NCBI RefSeq assembly: GCF_022538185.1
Contig: NZ_JAKYXC010000018.1
Location: forward strand, 1-64,000
DNA: 64,000 nt
DNA from: Microbacterium sp. CFH 31415
Lineage (GTDB): Bacteria > Actinomycetota > Actinomycetes > Actinomycetales > Microbacteriaceae
Reading direction: 5' to 3'
Made by a program: the position numbers and the translations under genes. This document shows positions 28,691 through 37,991 of this stretch, piece by piece. Each line of letters opens with the position of its first letter. The stretch's first letter is position 1. The notes under the pieces were generated by a model. The model did no database searches. It was not told where the DNA came from and saw nothing but the letters and a program-made list of their open reading frames with translations.

Positions 28691-29541
28691 ACCGCGCCAC
28701 CATCGACCGCGTCGTCGCGGCCGCGCTCGAGGAGGACGCGCCGTGGGGCGACGTCACGAGCGCCTACCTCATCGTCGAGACCGCGATCGCGCGGGCGGAT
28801 CTCGTCGCCCGCGAGAGCGGCGTCTTCAGCGGCGGGGAGGTGTTCGAGGCCGCCTTCCGCCTGACGGATCCCCGTATCGACGTCGAACTCGTCGTCGAGG
28901 ACAGCGCGTGGTTCGAGCCGGGCGACGTGCTCGCGACGGTGCAGGGCCCCGCTCGCGGCGTGCTCACGGCCGAGCGCGTCGGGCTCAACTTCACGCAGCG
29001 GATGTCTGGGGTCGCGACGCTGACCGGCCGCTACGTCGCCGAGGTGGCGCACACCGGCGCCCGCATCGCCGACACCCGCAAGACGACGCCGGGACTGCGG
29101 GCGTTCGAGCGGCACGCAGTCGTGAACGGCGGCGGCCACAACCACCGGTACTCGCTCTCGGATGCGGTGATGGCCAAGGACAACCATCTCGCCATCCTCT
29201 CCCGCAAGGGCGTGTCGATCACCGCCGCCCTGCAGGGCGCGATCGCGCGCCTCCCCCACACCACCCACGTCGAGGTGGAGGTCGACCGGCTCGACCAGAT
29301 CGAGGCCGTGCTCGCCGCGGGGGTCGGCACGATCATGCTCGACAACTTCTCGCTCGACGACCTGCGGGCGGGGGTCGCCCAGGTCGCGGGCCGCGCCACG
29401 GTCGAGGCATCCGGCGGCGTCTCCCTCGAGACGGTGCGCGCGATCGCCGAGACCGGCGTGGACGTCATCTCGGTCGGCGCCCTCACGCACTCGGCACGCG
29501 CGCTCGACCTCGGGCTCGACGTGCGGATCGACCTCGCCTGA
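28684..29541 (+). CDS. nadC: nicotinate-nucleotide pyrophosphorylase (carboxylating)
   Basis: Converts quinolinate and PRPP to nicotinate mononucleotide and CO2. The 285-residue protein shows the QAPRTase marks ADTRKTTPGLRAFERHAV, GGGHNHRYSLSDAVMAKDNHL, EVEVDRLDQ and VEASGGVSLETV. The ATG at 28684 lies inside the last codons of nadB. Confidence 0.96.
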   Translation: MLNRATIDRVVAAALEEDAPWGDVTSAYLIVETAIARADLVARESGVFSGGEVFEAAFRLTDPRIDVELVVEDSAWFEPGDVLATVQGPARGVLTAERVGLNFTQRMSGVATLTGRYVAEVAHTGARIADTRKTTPGLRAFERHAVVNGGGHNHRYSLSDAVMAKDNHLAILSRKGVSITAALQGAIARLPHTTHVEVEVDRLDQIEAVLAAGVGTIMLDNFSLDDLRAGVAQVAGRATVEASGGVSLETVRAIAETGVDVISVGALTHSARALDLGLDVRIDLA

Positions 29542-29551
29542 GGCGGCCGCG

Positions 29552-30703
29552 ATGAGCATGCTCTACCTCGACAACGCCGCCACGACGCCCGTGCGTCCAG
29601 AGGTGCTCGAGGCGATGATGCCGTACCTCACGCAGTGGTTCGGCAACCCGTCGAGCCACCACACCGTCGGCGAGGCGGCGGCCGGTGCGCTGGCCGACGC
29701 GCGCGCTCGCGTGGCGCGAGTGCTCGGGATGCGCGCGAGCGACGTCGTCTTCACGTCGGGTGGCACCGAGGCCAACAACCTCGCCGTGAAGGGCATCGGC
29801 ATCGGCGCGTGGCAGGCGAGCGGTCGCCGGCACGTCGTGACCACCCCGATCGAGCACGAGTCGATCCTCGAGTCGGCCGTCTACCTCTCGCGAGTCCACG
29901 GGTTCGAGGTCACCCATCTCGCGGTCGATCGCTTCGCGAGAGTGGACCCGGATGCCGCGGCCGCGGCCCTGCGCGATGACACCGCGCTGCTCTCCCTGGG
30001 GTACGCGAACAACGAGGTCGGCACCATCCAGGACGTCGCCGCGATCGCCGCAGTCGCGCGCGAGCGCGGGGTGCCGGTGCACATCGATGCGGTGCAGGCG
30101 GCGGGCTGGCTGCCCCTGTCGGCCGCAGAGCTCGGCGTCGACGCGATCTCTCTCGCCGGGCACAAGGTGGGAGCACCGAAGGGCACGGGCGTCCTCGCGG
30201 TGCGCGGACGCGTTCCCCTCGAGCCGCTGATGCACGGCGGCGGGCAGGAGCGCGGGCGCCGCAGCGGCACCGAGGACGTCGCCGGAGCGGTGGGCGTGGC
30301 GACGGCGCTGGAGCTCGCCGAGGCGGACCGGAGCGAGGCATCCGCTCGGGTCACGGCCATCCGCGACCGGTTCGTCGCCCGAGTGCTGGCGACGGTTCCG
30401 TCGGCCGAGCTCACCGGCGACCCGGTGCACCGGCTGCCCGGCACGGCCAGCTTCACGTTCGCCGGCACGAGTGGCGAGGCGGTGCTGCTCGAGCTCGAGC
30501 GGCGCGGCGTGGTCTCGTCGAGCGGATCGGCGTGCGCGGCAGGCAGCGACGAACCGTCGCACGTGCTCCTCGCGATGGGCGTCGATCCCGAGGTCGCCCG
30601 CACCGCGGTGCGCTTCACCTTCCCGCACTGGCTGGGCCAGCCGCTGGACGCCGTCGCCGACGCGGTCGCGGCCTCCGTCGCGGCCGTAGGATCGAGCGGG
30701 TGA
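29552..30703 (+). CDS. nadS: cysteine desulfurase of the nad operon (NadS/IscS-like)
   Basis: A 383-residue PLP enzyme that releases sulfur from cysteine. The N-terminus YLDNAATTPVRPEV, the Schiff-base Lys in SLAGHKVGAPKGTG and the catalytic Cys in SSGSACAAGSDEPSHVL identify class I NifS/IscS. Its place directly after nadC (10-bp gap) suggests a dedicated sulfur donor for the NadA cluster, as proposed for NadS proteins; a general IscS or tRNA-thiolation role is also possible. It overlaps the next gene by 4 bp (GTGA). Confidence 0.9.
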   Translation: MSMLYLDNAATTPVRPEVLEAMMPYLTQWFGNPSSHHTVGEAAAGALADARARVARVLGMRASDVVFTSGGTEANNLAVKGIGIGAWQASGRRHVVTTPIEHESILESAVYLSRVHGFEVTHLAVDRFARVDPDAAAAALRDDTALLSLGYANNEVGTIQDVAAIAAVARERGVPVHIDAVQAAGWLPLSAAELGVDAISLAGHKVGAPKGTGVLAVRGRVPLEPLMHGGGQERGRRSGTEDVAGAVGVATALELAEADRSEASARVTAIRDRFVARVLATVPSAELTGDPVHRLPGTASFTFAGTSGEAVLLELERRGVVSSSGSACAAGSDEPSHVLLAMGVDPEVARTAVRFTFPHWLGQPLDAVADAVAASVAAVGSSG

Positions 30704-31650
30704 CCCCACCCCGCGCACCCGTCGTGACCGTCATCGTCCCCGGGTACGACGTGGCCGAGTTCGCGCCGGAGGCGCTCGACTCCCTGCGCAGGCAGACCCT
30801 CGAGGACTGGACCGCCGTGCTCGTCGACGACGGCTCGACCGATGGCACCGGCATCATCTTCGACGACGCGGCAGCCGATGACCCGCGATTCCGCGTCGTG
30901 CACCACCGATCGCAGAGCGGCCTCAGTGCCGCACGCAACACCGGGCTCGATCTGGTCGAGACGCCGTTCGTCGCGTTCCTCGACGCCGACGACCGGTACA
31001 CCCCGCGCGCACTGGATCTGCTGGTCGGGGCGGCGACGGAGAGCGGGAGCGATGTCGCGGTCGGCGCATACGTGCGGCTGCGGCCCGACGCCGTCGGCGG
31101 CTACACGGCGGGCGAGGTGCAGCCGTGGGTGGCGGCGGCGACCGACCCGGCCCGCCGCGGCGCCACACTCGAGGACCACCCCGACGTGTCGGGCAACATC
31201 GTCGCGTGGTCGAAGGTGAGCCGCCTGTCGTTGTGGAAGCGCGCGGGGCTGCGTTTCCCGGTCGGCAAAGCGTACGAAGACCAGATCGTCGCGCAGGAGA
31301 TGTACACGAGGGCGCATGCGTTCGACGTGATCCCGGACGTGGTGGTCGAATGGCGCGAACGCGCTGACGGCTCGTCGATCACCCAGCGGAAGGACGCGCT
31401 GCCCGTGCTGCGCGACTACCTCGAGGCTCTCGCGGGCGGGATCGCGGTGCTGGATTCCGCGGGCCACGCGCGAGCCGCGGCATCCCGTGTCCGTCTGATC
31501 CTCGCGATGGACCTCCCGCCTCTCGTGGAGCTCGGCCGCGCGCACCCCGACCCCGCCTACCGAGCGGCGCTGGGCGCGTTCGTGCGCTCCCTGGCCGCGC
31601 GGTCCTCCGCTCCGATAGCCCCGCCGGTGGCCGACGCCCTGGCCTGGTGA
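30700..31650 (+). CDS. family 2 glycosyltransferase
   Basis: A 316-residue GT-A fold enzyme. It has VTVIVPGYDVAEFAPEAL, the DDGSTDGTG nucleotide-binding motif, SAARNTGLDLVETPFVAFLDADD with the metal-binding DxD, and a helical C-terminus. Acceptor and sugar are unknown; teichoic-acid-like or surface polysaccharide synthesis would be typical. The GTG start overlaps the nadS stop by 4 bp, so it is cotranslated with an NAD operon although no link to NAD is evident. Confidence 0.85.
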   Translation: MTPPRAPVVTVIVPGYDVAEFAPEALDSLRRQTLEDWTAVLVDDGSTDGTGIIFDDAAADDPRFRVVHHRSQSGLSAARNTGLDLVETPFVAFLDADDRYTPRALDLLVGAATESGSDVAVGAYVRLRPDAVGGYTAGEVQPWVAAATDPARRGATLEDHPDVSGNIVAWSKVSRLSLWKRAGLRFPVGKAYEDQIVAQEMYTRAHAFDVIPDVVVEWRERADGSSITQRKDALPVLRDYLEALAGGIAVLDSAGHARAAASRVRLILAMDLPPLVELGRAHPDPAYRAALGAFVRSLAARSSAPIAPPVADALAW

Positions 31651-31681
31651 CGCCCGAGACGGGCATAGAGGCCCGGGCGGC

Positions 31682-33703
31682 TCAGGTGCCGGGGACCTCC
31701 GGCGTGGGAACCCACGGCTCAGCGGGTACCGGCGCGACGGCGGAAGTGCGCGGTGCGGGCTCGACCGGCGGGCGGTCGGCGCGCCGGTCGGGGTGGTCGG
31801 CGGGCGGGTCGGACTCCTCGGCCTCGAGGATGCGCGACGCCGCGAGCTGCTGCGCGGCGAGCTCGGCGTAGAGGCCGCCGTGCTCGATGAGCTCGGTGTG
31901 CGTGCCGGATTCGACGATGCGCCCCGCCTCGATCACGTGGATGACGTCGGCGGCGATGACCGTCGACAGGCGGTGAGCGATCGACAGGGTCGTGCGGCCG
32001 CGGGCCGCGGCATCCAGCGCCTCCTGCACCACGCGCTCCGAGACGGTGTCGAGCGCCGAGGTGGCCTCGTCGAGGAGCAGCACCGGCGGGTCCTTGAGCA
32101 GAACGCGGGCGATCGCGATCCGCTGCTTCTCGCCCCCCGACAGCCGGTAGCCGCGCTCGCCGACGACGGTGTCGTAGCCGAGGTCGAAGCCCTCGATCAC
32201 GTGGTGGATGTTCGCGGCGCGACAGGCCGCCTCGAGCTCGGCGTCTGTCGCCTCGGGGCGCGCGTAGCGGAGGTTCTCACGGATCGTCGCGTGGAACAGG
32301 TAGGTCTCCTGCGACACGATGCCGACCTGGTCGATGATCGACTCCTGCGTGAGGCGCCGCACGTCTTCGCCCGCGAACAGCACGGCTCCTTCGGACGCCT
32401 CGTACATGCGCGGCGTGAGGTACAGCACGGTCGTCTTGCCCGCGCCGGACGGGCCCACGAACGCGACGTGCTGCCCCGGGTCGGCCGTGAAGGTGACGCC
32501 CTGGAGGGTCGGGCGGGCGCCCTCCGCGGCATCCGGATACCGGAAGACGACGTCACGGAACTCGATGCGGCCGATCGGACCGGGGGCGTGCGCGACGTCG
32601 ACGGCGTCGGGGGCGTCCTGGATCGCGGGCACGAGGTCGAGGTACTCGAAGATGCGCGCGAACAGCGCCGCCGAGGTCTGCAGGTCGAGACTCACGCGCA
32701 TGAGGCCCATGAGGGGCATGAGCAGGCGCGCCTGCACGGTGGTGAACGCGACGATCGTCCCTGCGGTGATGACCGCCTCGCCCCCCGTGATGAAGTACCC
32801 GGCGACGAGGTAGATGACCGCCGGAACGCTGGCCATCAGCACCTGCACGACGGCGAAGAAGCCCTGACCGCTCATCGCTCGGCGCACCTGAAGCCGCACC
32901 TGATTGCGGTTCTCGTCGGAGTAGCGCGCGGACTCCGCCCGCTGCCGGTTGAACGACTTGGAGAGGAGGATGCCCGAGACGCTCAGGGTCTCCTGCGTGA
33001 TGGCGGTGAGCTCGGACAGCGACTCCTGCGTCTCGCCCGCGATGCGCGCCCGCACCTGGCCGACGCGGCGCTGCACGACGACGAGGATCGGCATGAGCAC
33101 GACCGCGATGATCGTGAGGCGCCAGTCGATGATGATCATCGCGATGAGCGAGGCGATGACGGTGACGACATTGCCGAGGATGCTCGTGAACGTATTCGTG
33201 AGCACACCCGAGACGCCGCCCACGTCGTTCTGAAGCCGCGATTGGATGACGCCGGTCTTGGTGCGCGTGAAGAAGCCGAGCTCCATCGACTGCAGGTGAT
33301 CGAAGAGCGTCACCCTGAGGTCTCCGGTGACCTTGTTGCCGATGGTCGACGTGAACCACGTCTGCAGGACGCCGAGTCCTGCAGAGAGGAGGAACAGCGC
33401 GATCATGAGTCCGACGAGCTGCCACAGGAGCGGGATGTCGGGCGGTCCGCCGTCGACCGGGAAGAGGGCGTCGTCGAAGATGCGCTGGACGATGAGCGGC
33501 GGAATGACCGCGATGCCGGCGCCCACGATGACGAGCACGCCCGTGATGGCGAGGGGCCACGCATAGGGTCGGAAGAGCGCCATGACGCGTCGGCCGAGGT
33601 TCGGGATCTTGGGCGCGGCCGCGTTCAGCTTCTTCTGCGACTCGATGTCGACACCGCGGAATCCGGGATGGCCGCCCCCGCCGCCACCGCCACGCATGCT
33701 CAC
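31682..33703 (-). CDS. ABC exporter, fused transmembrane and ATPase domains (MsbA/LmrA-like)
   Basis: A 673-residue half-transporter. The N-terminus is glycine-rich (MSMRGGGGGGGHPGFRG); six helices span about 45-340; then a nucleotide-binding domain with Walker A GPSGAGKTT, Q-loop SQETYLFHATIRENL, signature RLSGGEKQRIAIARVLL, Walker B PPVLLLDEATSALD and H-loop IAHRLSTV. A proline-rich acidic tail of about 60 residues follows. It probably works as a homodimer exporting lipids or drugs. The GTG start is 6 nt after TAGGCT (33710-33715, minus strand), hence leaderless. Confidence 0.92.
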   Translation of the reverse strand: MSMRGGGGGGGHPGFRGVDIESQKKLNAAAPKIPNLGRRVMALFRPYAWPLAITGVLVIVGAGIAVIPPLIVQRIFDDALFPVDGGPPDIPLLWQLVGLMIALFLLSAGLGVLQTWFTSTIGNKVTGDLRVTLFDHLQSMELGFFTRTKTGVIQSRLQNDVGGVSGVLTNTFTSILGNVVTVIASLIAMIIIDWRLTIIAVVLMPILVVVQRRVGQVRARIAGETQESLSELTAITQETLSVSGILLSKSFNRQRAESARYSDENRNQVRLQVRRAMSGQGFFAVVQVLMASVPAVIYLVAGYFITGGEAVITAGTIVAFTTVQARLLMPLMGLMRVSLDLQTSAALFARIFEYLDLVPAIQDAPDAVDVAHAPGPIGRIEFRDVVFRYPDAAEGARPTLQGVTFTADPGQHVAFVGPSGAGKTTVLYLTPRMYEASEGAVLFAGEDVRRLTQESIIDQVGIVSQETYLFHATIRENLRYARPEATDAELEAACRAANIHHVIEGFDLGYDTVVGERGYRLSGGEKQRIAIARVLLKDPPVLLLDEATSALDTVSERVVQEALDAAARGRTTLSIAHRLSTVIAADVIHVIEAGRIVESGTHTELIEHGGLYAELAAQQLAASRILEAEESDPPADHPDRRADRPPVEPAPRTSAVAPVPAEPWVPTPEVPGT

Positions 33704-33750
33704 CCTCGAAGCCTACTGACGGCCTTCCCCGCGCCCGCTAGGCTTGCCCC

Positions 33751-33963
33751 ATGGTCTCCACTCCTGATAACCCGCAGCACGACGGCTCCGACCTGGCGGC
33801 GCTTCGCGAGGAGATCGACGCCCTCAAGGCCATCCCCGAAGAGGATCTGCTCAACCCGCTCCCTCCCTTCGTCGAGGAGAACGAGCCCACACCGCACGCG
33901 ACCGACGCGCTGGGCAGCGAGAAGTGGGATCGCCCGGCGTCGGAGGAGACGCTCGAGAACTGA
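33751..33963 (+). CDS. small acidic protein of unknown function
   Basis: A 70-residue soluble, acidic protein (ALREEIDALKAIPEEDLLNPLP in the middle) without recognised domain. Its ATG is exactly 6 nt after TAGGCT (33739-33744), so a leaderless promoter supports that it is real. It is divergent from the ABC exporter gene, and both -10 boxes lie within about 30 bp. Confidence 0.7.
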   Translation: MVSTPDNPQHDGSDLAALREEIDALKAIPEEDLLNPLPPFVEENEPTPHATDALGSEKWDRPASEETLEN

Positions 33964-34161
33964 CCTCCGTTCTCGCGGGAGCGCCCCGCCCCTGACGAGA
34001 AGCCGGATCCGATCCGGTCCCGCGGGAATGTCGTGTCCGACCCCGCCGTTATGCTCATGGCTTGCCGTTCTCGTGCGGCCCTCCTGTCATCCACGCGTGG
34101 CCGACTCTTCGCCATCGTCCAAGGCAGACCTTCGCCCTTCCATCCCATGAGGAGACGCCCT

Positions 34162-35676
34162 ATGGCCGCCACCGACATGCATCCCGCCACCGACGGCATC
34201 CGCGTATCCCCCGATATCAGGCTCAAGCTGGGCCCCCAGGAGAGCCGCGTCATCTGGCTGCTGCTCGCAGCCGCCTTCGTCGCGATCCTGAATGAGACCA
34301 CGATGGGCGTGGCGATCCCGCATCTCATCACCGATCTCGGCATCACCGCACTCTCGGCGCAGTGGCTCACCACCGCTTTCATGCTGACGATGGCCGTGGT
34401 CATCCCGATCACGGGCTTCCTGCTGCGCCGCTTCACGACGCGTGCGATGTTCATCGCCGCGATGGGGCTGTTCTCGACCGGCACGCTCATCGCCTTCCTG
34501 GCGCCCGGCTTCCCGGTTCTTCTCGTCGCGCGCGTCGTGCAGGCGTCCGGCACCGCGATCATGATGCCGCTGCTCATGACCACGCTCATGACGGTGGTGC
34601 CTCCGGCGATCCGCGGTCGCATGATGGGCCGCGTCAGCATCGTGATGTCGCTCGCCCCGGCGATCGGCCCGACCCTCGCGGGCGCGATCCTCAACAACTT
34701 CGAATGGCGCTGGATCTTCGGCATCGTGCTGCCGATCGCCATCGTCGCGCTCGTCGTCGGCGGCCGCTGGATCCACAACCTGGGCGAGACCACGCGCGCA
34801 CCGATCGACGTGCTGTCGGTCATCCTCTCGGCCTTCGGCTTCGGCGGTCTCGTGTTCGGGCTGAGCCAGCTGGGCGCCGGTGGTCACGGCGGTGGAGCGG
34901 ATGCCGCGGCCGCGACGGCCACGTCGACGACGACCCTCATCGTGTCGCTCACGGTCGGCGTCGTCGCGCTCGGCCTGTTCGGCTGGCGTCAGGTGCTGCT
35001 TCAGCGCAAGGACGACGCGCTGCTCGACCTGCGGGTGTTCCGCAGCCGGAACTTCTCACTGTCGATGGGCCAGATGGTGGTCATGTCGATGGCGTTCTTC
35101 GGCGCGATCACGGTCGTTCCGCTGTACCTCCAGGACGTGCTCGAGGTCGATCCGCTGACCACGGGTCTCGTGGTGCTCCCGGGCGCGCTGGCGATGGGCC
35201 TTGCCGGGCCCTTCATCGGCCGCATCTACGACCGCTGGGGTACGACCGTCCTGCTCGTGCCGGGCGCCGTCATCACCTCGTCGATGCTCTGGGTCTACAC
35301 GACCTTCGGCGTCGACACCCCGGTGTGGCTGGTGGCGGTCGTGCAGACGGTGCTGTCCTTCGGACTGGCGCTGTCGTTCACGCCGCTGTTCACCGCGTCG
35401 CTGGCGTCCCTGCAGCCGAGGTTCTACTCCTACGGCTCGGCGGTCGTCGGCACCGCGCAGCAGGTCGCCGGTGCTGCCGGCATCGCGCTGATGTTCGGCG
35501 TGATGGCCGCGGCCGACAGCGCCGCGACCGAGGCGGGCGCCGACGCACTCACCGCCGGGGCCGCGGGCACCCACGCCGCGTTCCTCACGGCCGCGTTCCT
35601 GTCGCTGCCTCTGCTGGTGGGGGCGTTCCTCATCCGCAAGCCGGCCGACCAGCCGATGGGCGCGGCCGTGCACTGA
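34162..35676 (+). CDS. MFS transporter, DHA2 (14-TM drug:H+ antiporter) type
   Basis: A 504-residue integral membrane exporter. It shows NETTMGVAIPHLITDLG in helix 1, LTTAFMLTMAVVIPITGFL (motif D1-like), ARVVQASGTAIMMPLLMTTL (motif B) and APAIGPTLAGAI (motif C), as in multidrug efflux pumps. The ATG at 34162 is chosen because GAGGAG lies 7 nt upstream; the open frame from 34033 lacks similarity. The substrate is unknown. A strong terminator follows. Confidence 0.9.
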   Translation: MAATDMHPATDGIRVSPDIRLKLGPQESRVIWLLLAAAFVAILNETTMGVAIPHLITDLGITALSAQWLTTAFMLTMAVVIPITGFLLRRFTTRAMFIAAMGLFSTGTLIAFLAPGFPVLLVARVVQASGTAIMMPLLMTTLMTVVPPAIRGRMMGRVSIVMSLAPAIGPTLAGAILNNFEWRWIFGIVLPIAIVALVVGGRWIHNLGETTRAPIDVLSVILSAFGFGGLVFGLSQLGAGGHGGGADAAAATATSTTTLIVSLTVGVVALGLFGWRQVLLQRKDDALLDLRVFRSRNFSLSMGQMVVMSMAFFGAITVVPLYLQDVLEVDPLTTGLVVLPGALAMGLAGPFIGRIYDRWGTTVLLVPGAVITSSMLWVYTTFGVDTPVWLVAVVQTVLSFGLALSFTPLFTASLASLQPRFYSYGSAVVGTAQQVAGAAGIALMFGVMAAADSAATEAGADALTAGAAGTHAAFLTAAFLSLPLLVGAFLIRKPADQPMGAAVH

Positions 35677-35691
35677 CCAACGCATCACCGA

Positions 35692-35725
35692 GATGCCCCA
35701 TCCCCTCGACGGGGGGTGGGGCATC
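35692..35725 (+). terminator. intrinsic terminator of the MFS gene
   Basis: GATGCCCCATCCCC (35692-35705) pairs with the G-rich arm ending TGGGGCATC (35711-35725) over about 14 bp, with a TCGAC loop. It lies 16 bp after the MFS stop. Confidence 0.78.
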
Positions 35726-35765
35726 CGGCATTGTGGGATCCGCCACCGAGCAGCAGGAGGCCCCG

Positions 35766-36350
35766 ATGATCATTCAGACATCCGCACCCGACGAGGTGAC
35801 CGACCACGCGGCCGAGATGTACTCCGGCGACATCGCCGACGTGGGGTTCGTCCTCTCCCACACCCAGGCGCTGGCGGTGAATCCCGAGGCGCACCAGGCC
35901 TTCGAGGGGCTCGTGCATGCGATCGTGCCTTCGATCGGGATCCGCGTGTACGAGCTCGCCACACTCGGCGCGGCACGTGCCATCGGCTCGTCGCACTGCC
36001 TGCTCGCGCACGGCCGAAAGACCCTGCGCGCCGAACTCATGGACGAGGATCAGCTCGCACGGGTCGCGCGCGACTATACGTCCGCCGGGCTGAGCGAGGC
36101 GGACGTCGCGGTGATGGCCTACGCCGAGAAGCTGTCGAGCGATCCGCGCAGCATGACGGATGCCGATTCCGAGCGGCTGCGCGCGGTCGGCTTCAGCGAC
36201 CGGCAGATGGTCGACATCACGCTCGCCGCCGCGGCGCGCAACTTCCTCAGCCGGGCGCTGCTCGCTCTTGCGGTGCCGACAGACGAGGTGCCCGACCTGG
36301 GCCCCGAGCTGGTCGCCGCGCTGCTCTCGCCGCTCGACCCGACCACCTGA
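35766..36350 (+). CDS. carboxymuconolactone decarboxylase/AhpD-like protein
   Basis: A 194-residue alpha-helical protein of the CMD/AhpD superfamily (peroxidase-related or lactone decarboxylase folds). The active-site region reads AIGSSHCLLAHGRKTL: the second Cys and the His of the usual CxxC-xxxH motif are present, but the first Cys is replaced by Ser, so AhpD-type disulfide chemistry is questionable. AGGAGG lies 7 nt upstream of the ATG. Its promoter must be in the short gap after the MFS terminator. Confidence 0.82.
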   Translation: MIIQTSAPDEVTDHAAEMYSGDIADVGFVLSHTQALAVNPEAHQAFEGLVHAIVPSIGIRVYELATLGAARAIGSSHCLLAHGRKTLRAELMDEDQLARVARDYTSAGLSEADVAVMAYAEKLSSDPRSMTDADSERLRAVGFSDRQMVDITLAAAARNFLSRALLALAVPTDEVPDLGPELVAALLSPLDPTT

Positions 36351-36399
36351 CCGGCGCCTACGTCGCCGGCGTACCCGGCGTCGCATCGGCGCTGCGGCG

Positions 36400-36903
36400 T
36401 CAGTGGTGGATGACCGCCTTGAGGAGGATCAGGATTCCGCCGAACGCGGCGGTGAGCAGCGCGCTGATCACGCGCGCCCACCAGTGGGTGCTCCAGCGCG
36501 CGACCGCGGTCCATCCGAGACCGCCGAGGATCACGGTGTTCAGGATGAGCGCCGACCACAGCGCCGTGTCATCGGGGATCACCCTCAGCGTGCCCAGCAG
36601 CAGGGCGAGGAGCGGTGCGATCGACGCGAGAAGCATGCCGGACGACTGCTTCGCTGCGGCGCGGAGGCTCGATCGCAGGCCGCGCTGCCCCTCACTGACC
36701 GCGAGGCGCCCGAGGGTGCCCGCGTACACGTGCGCCGCGTAGAAGACCACGACGGTGACGGCGACGGTCAGGAACGCGATCAGGGAAGTGCTGCCGGCGC
36801 TGACGACGATCATGCCCGACACCAGGATGAGGCCGTAGATGGCCTCCTCCGACATCAGGACGCGCGCGATGCGCGGCGTGATGTGGAGCTGATCGTCGGA
36901 CAT
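36400..36903 (-). CDS. integral membrane protein of unknown function
   Basis: A 167-residue protein with four or five hydrophobic helices (about 22-60, 85-115, 120-140 and 148-165) and an N-terminal MSDDQLHITPRIARVLMSEEA. The start at 36903 is preferred because extension to 36963 would overlap the small Cys-rich gene upstream. I do not recognise a family. It probably forms a unit with the 39-residue gene 34 bp upstream. Confidence 0.65.
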   Translation of the reverse strand: MSDDQLHITPRIARVLMSEEAIYGLILVSGMIVVSAGSTSLIAFLTVAVTVVVFYAAHVYAGTLGRLAVSEGQRGLRSSLRAAAKQSSGMLLASIAPLLALLLGTLRVIPDDTALWSALILNTVILGGLGWTAVARWSTHWWARVISALLTAAFGGILILLKAVIHH

Positions 36904-36937
36904 CGCAGTCAGCGTCGCGCGCGGGAGTGGTGACGGG

Positions 36938-37057
36938 TCAGTCGGTGGTGCAGTTGCCGCCACCGCAGCACGACCCTGCGGACTCGACGACGGTGAGGAG
37001 ATTCTTGTCCTCTGCGACGGGCTGGAGGGTCGGGGTGGGCAGCTGCGAAGAAGTCAT
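36938..37057 (-). CDS. 39-residue protein with C-terminal CCGGGNC motif
   Basis: ATG at 37057 to TGA at 36938 encodes MTSSQLPTPTLQPVAE followed by DKNLLTVVESAGSCCGGGNCTTD. The cysteine-rich end (CC-GGG-NC) looks like a metal or thiol-reactive site. The gene is too short for standard gene callers. Coding nature is supported by the clean frame between two genes and the motif; there is no experimental or family evidence that I know. Confidence 0.5.
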   Translation of the reverse strand: MTSSQLPTPTLQPVAEDKNLLTVVESAGSCCGGGNCTTD

Positions 37058-37103
37058 TCCGCCATGCTACCCGCGGCGACACCGGGCCGGCCGCAGGACG
37101 TGC

Positions 37104-37934
37104 TCACAGCACATCGCCGCCGGTCTGGCACGTCGGGCAGTACTGCGCGTCGGTACTCGCGAACGAGAAGTCGCGGATCGTGTCGCCACACGCCGGACAC
37201 GCCTCGCCGGCGCGACCGTGCACGCGCATCGAAGCGACCTTGGCCGCCTTCAGGAGATCGATCGGGATGCCGCGCCGGGCGCCTATCGCGCCTCGCACGG
37301 TCTCGATCGTCGCGGTGTAAAGGCGGGATCGGGCGCCGTCGTCGAGAGTCGCCGCGTGCACGACGGGCGACACCTTCGCCAGATGCAGGATCTCATCGGA
37401 GTAGGCGTTGCCGATGCCCGCGATCGACTCCTGCTCCTGGAGGATCGCCTTCACCTGCTTCCGGCGTCGGCCGAGCGCGACCTCGAAGTCGTTGTGCGAG
37501 TACGACGCGTCGGCGGGATCCGGGCCGAGCTTGGCGATCGCCGGCACGGCGAGCGCATCGTCGACGACGAACAGGCCGAGCGACACCCAGGTGCCGGCAT
37601 CGGTCACCTGCATCACCGACCCATCGTCGAGCGCGACCTCAGCCAGCGCCGGCGGGGCGTCGGCCGGCAGCTCGTCCGACTCGGTGTCACGCCAGCGCAC
37701 CCATCCGTGGCGGCCCAGCGACACCACGAGCCGGGTGTCGACGTCGACGACGAGCACGACGTGCTTGCCGTGCCGCTCGGCACCGACGAAGGCCCGCCCC
37801 ACCAGGGTGGACGGCGGGCTCTGACGGGTCTTGACTGTGCGGAACTCGAGAACGTCGACCTCGTTGACCGTGCGACCGCGCACACGCTCGTCGAGGAACT
37901 CGGCGAGCGCCTGCACCTCGGGAGACTCCGGCAT
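37104..37934 (-). CDS. Fpg/Nei family DNA glycosylase
   Basis: A 276-residue bifunctional base-excision enzyme for oxidised bases. The mature N-terminus MPESPEV supplies the catalytic Pro2 and Glu3; the helix-two-turn-helix (IAGIGNAYSDEIL) and a C-terminal zinc finger (CPACG ... CPTCQ) are present. It is more like the actinobacterial Nei/Fpg-like group than classical MutM, so the exact substrate is uncertain. The ATG is 6 nt after CAGGAT on the minus strand. Confidence 0.92.
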   Translation of the reverse strand: MPESPEVQALAEFLDERVRGRTVNEVDVLEFRTVKTRQSPPSTLVGRAFVGAERHGKHVVLVVDVDTRLVVSLGRHGWVRWRDTESDELPADAPPALAEVALDDGSVMQVTDAGTWVSLGLFVVDDALAVPAIAKLGPDPADASYSHNDFEVALGRRRKQVKAILQEQESIAGIGNAYSDEILHLAKVSPVVHAATLDDGARSRLYTATIETVRGAIGARRGIPIDLLKAAKVASMRVHGRAGEACPACGDTIRDFSFASTDAQYCPTCQTGGDVL

Positions 37935-37991
37935 GTCCCCATCCTGGCACCGGGTCCCGACACCACGGCACCCGCGATCCCGATCCCTCGA

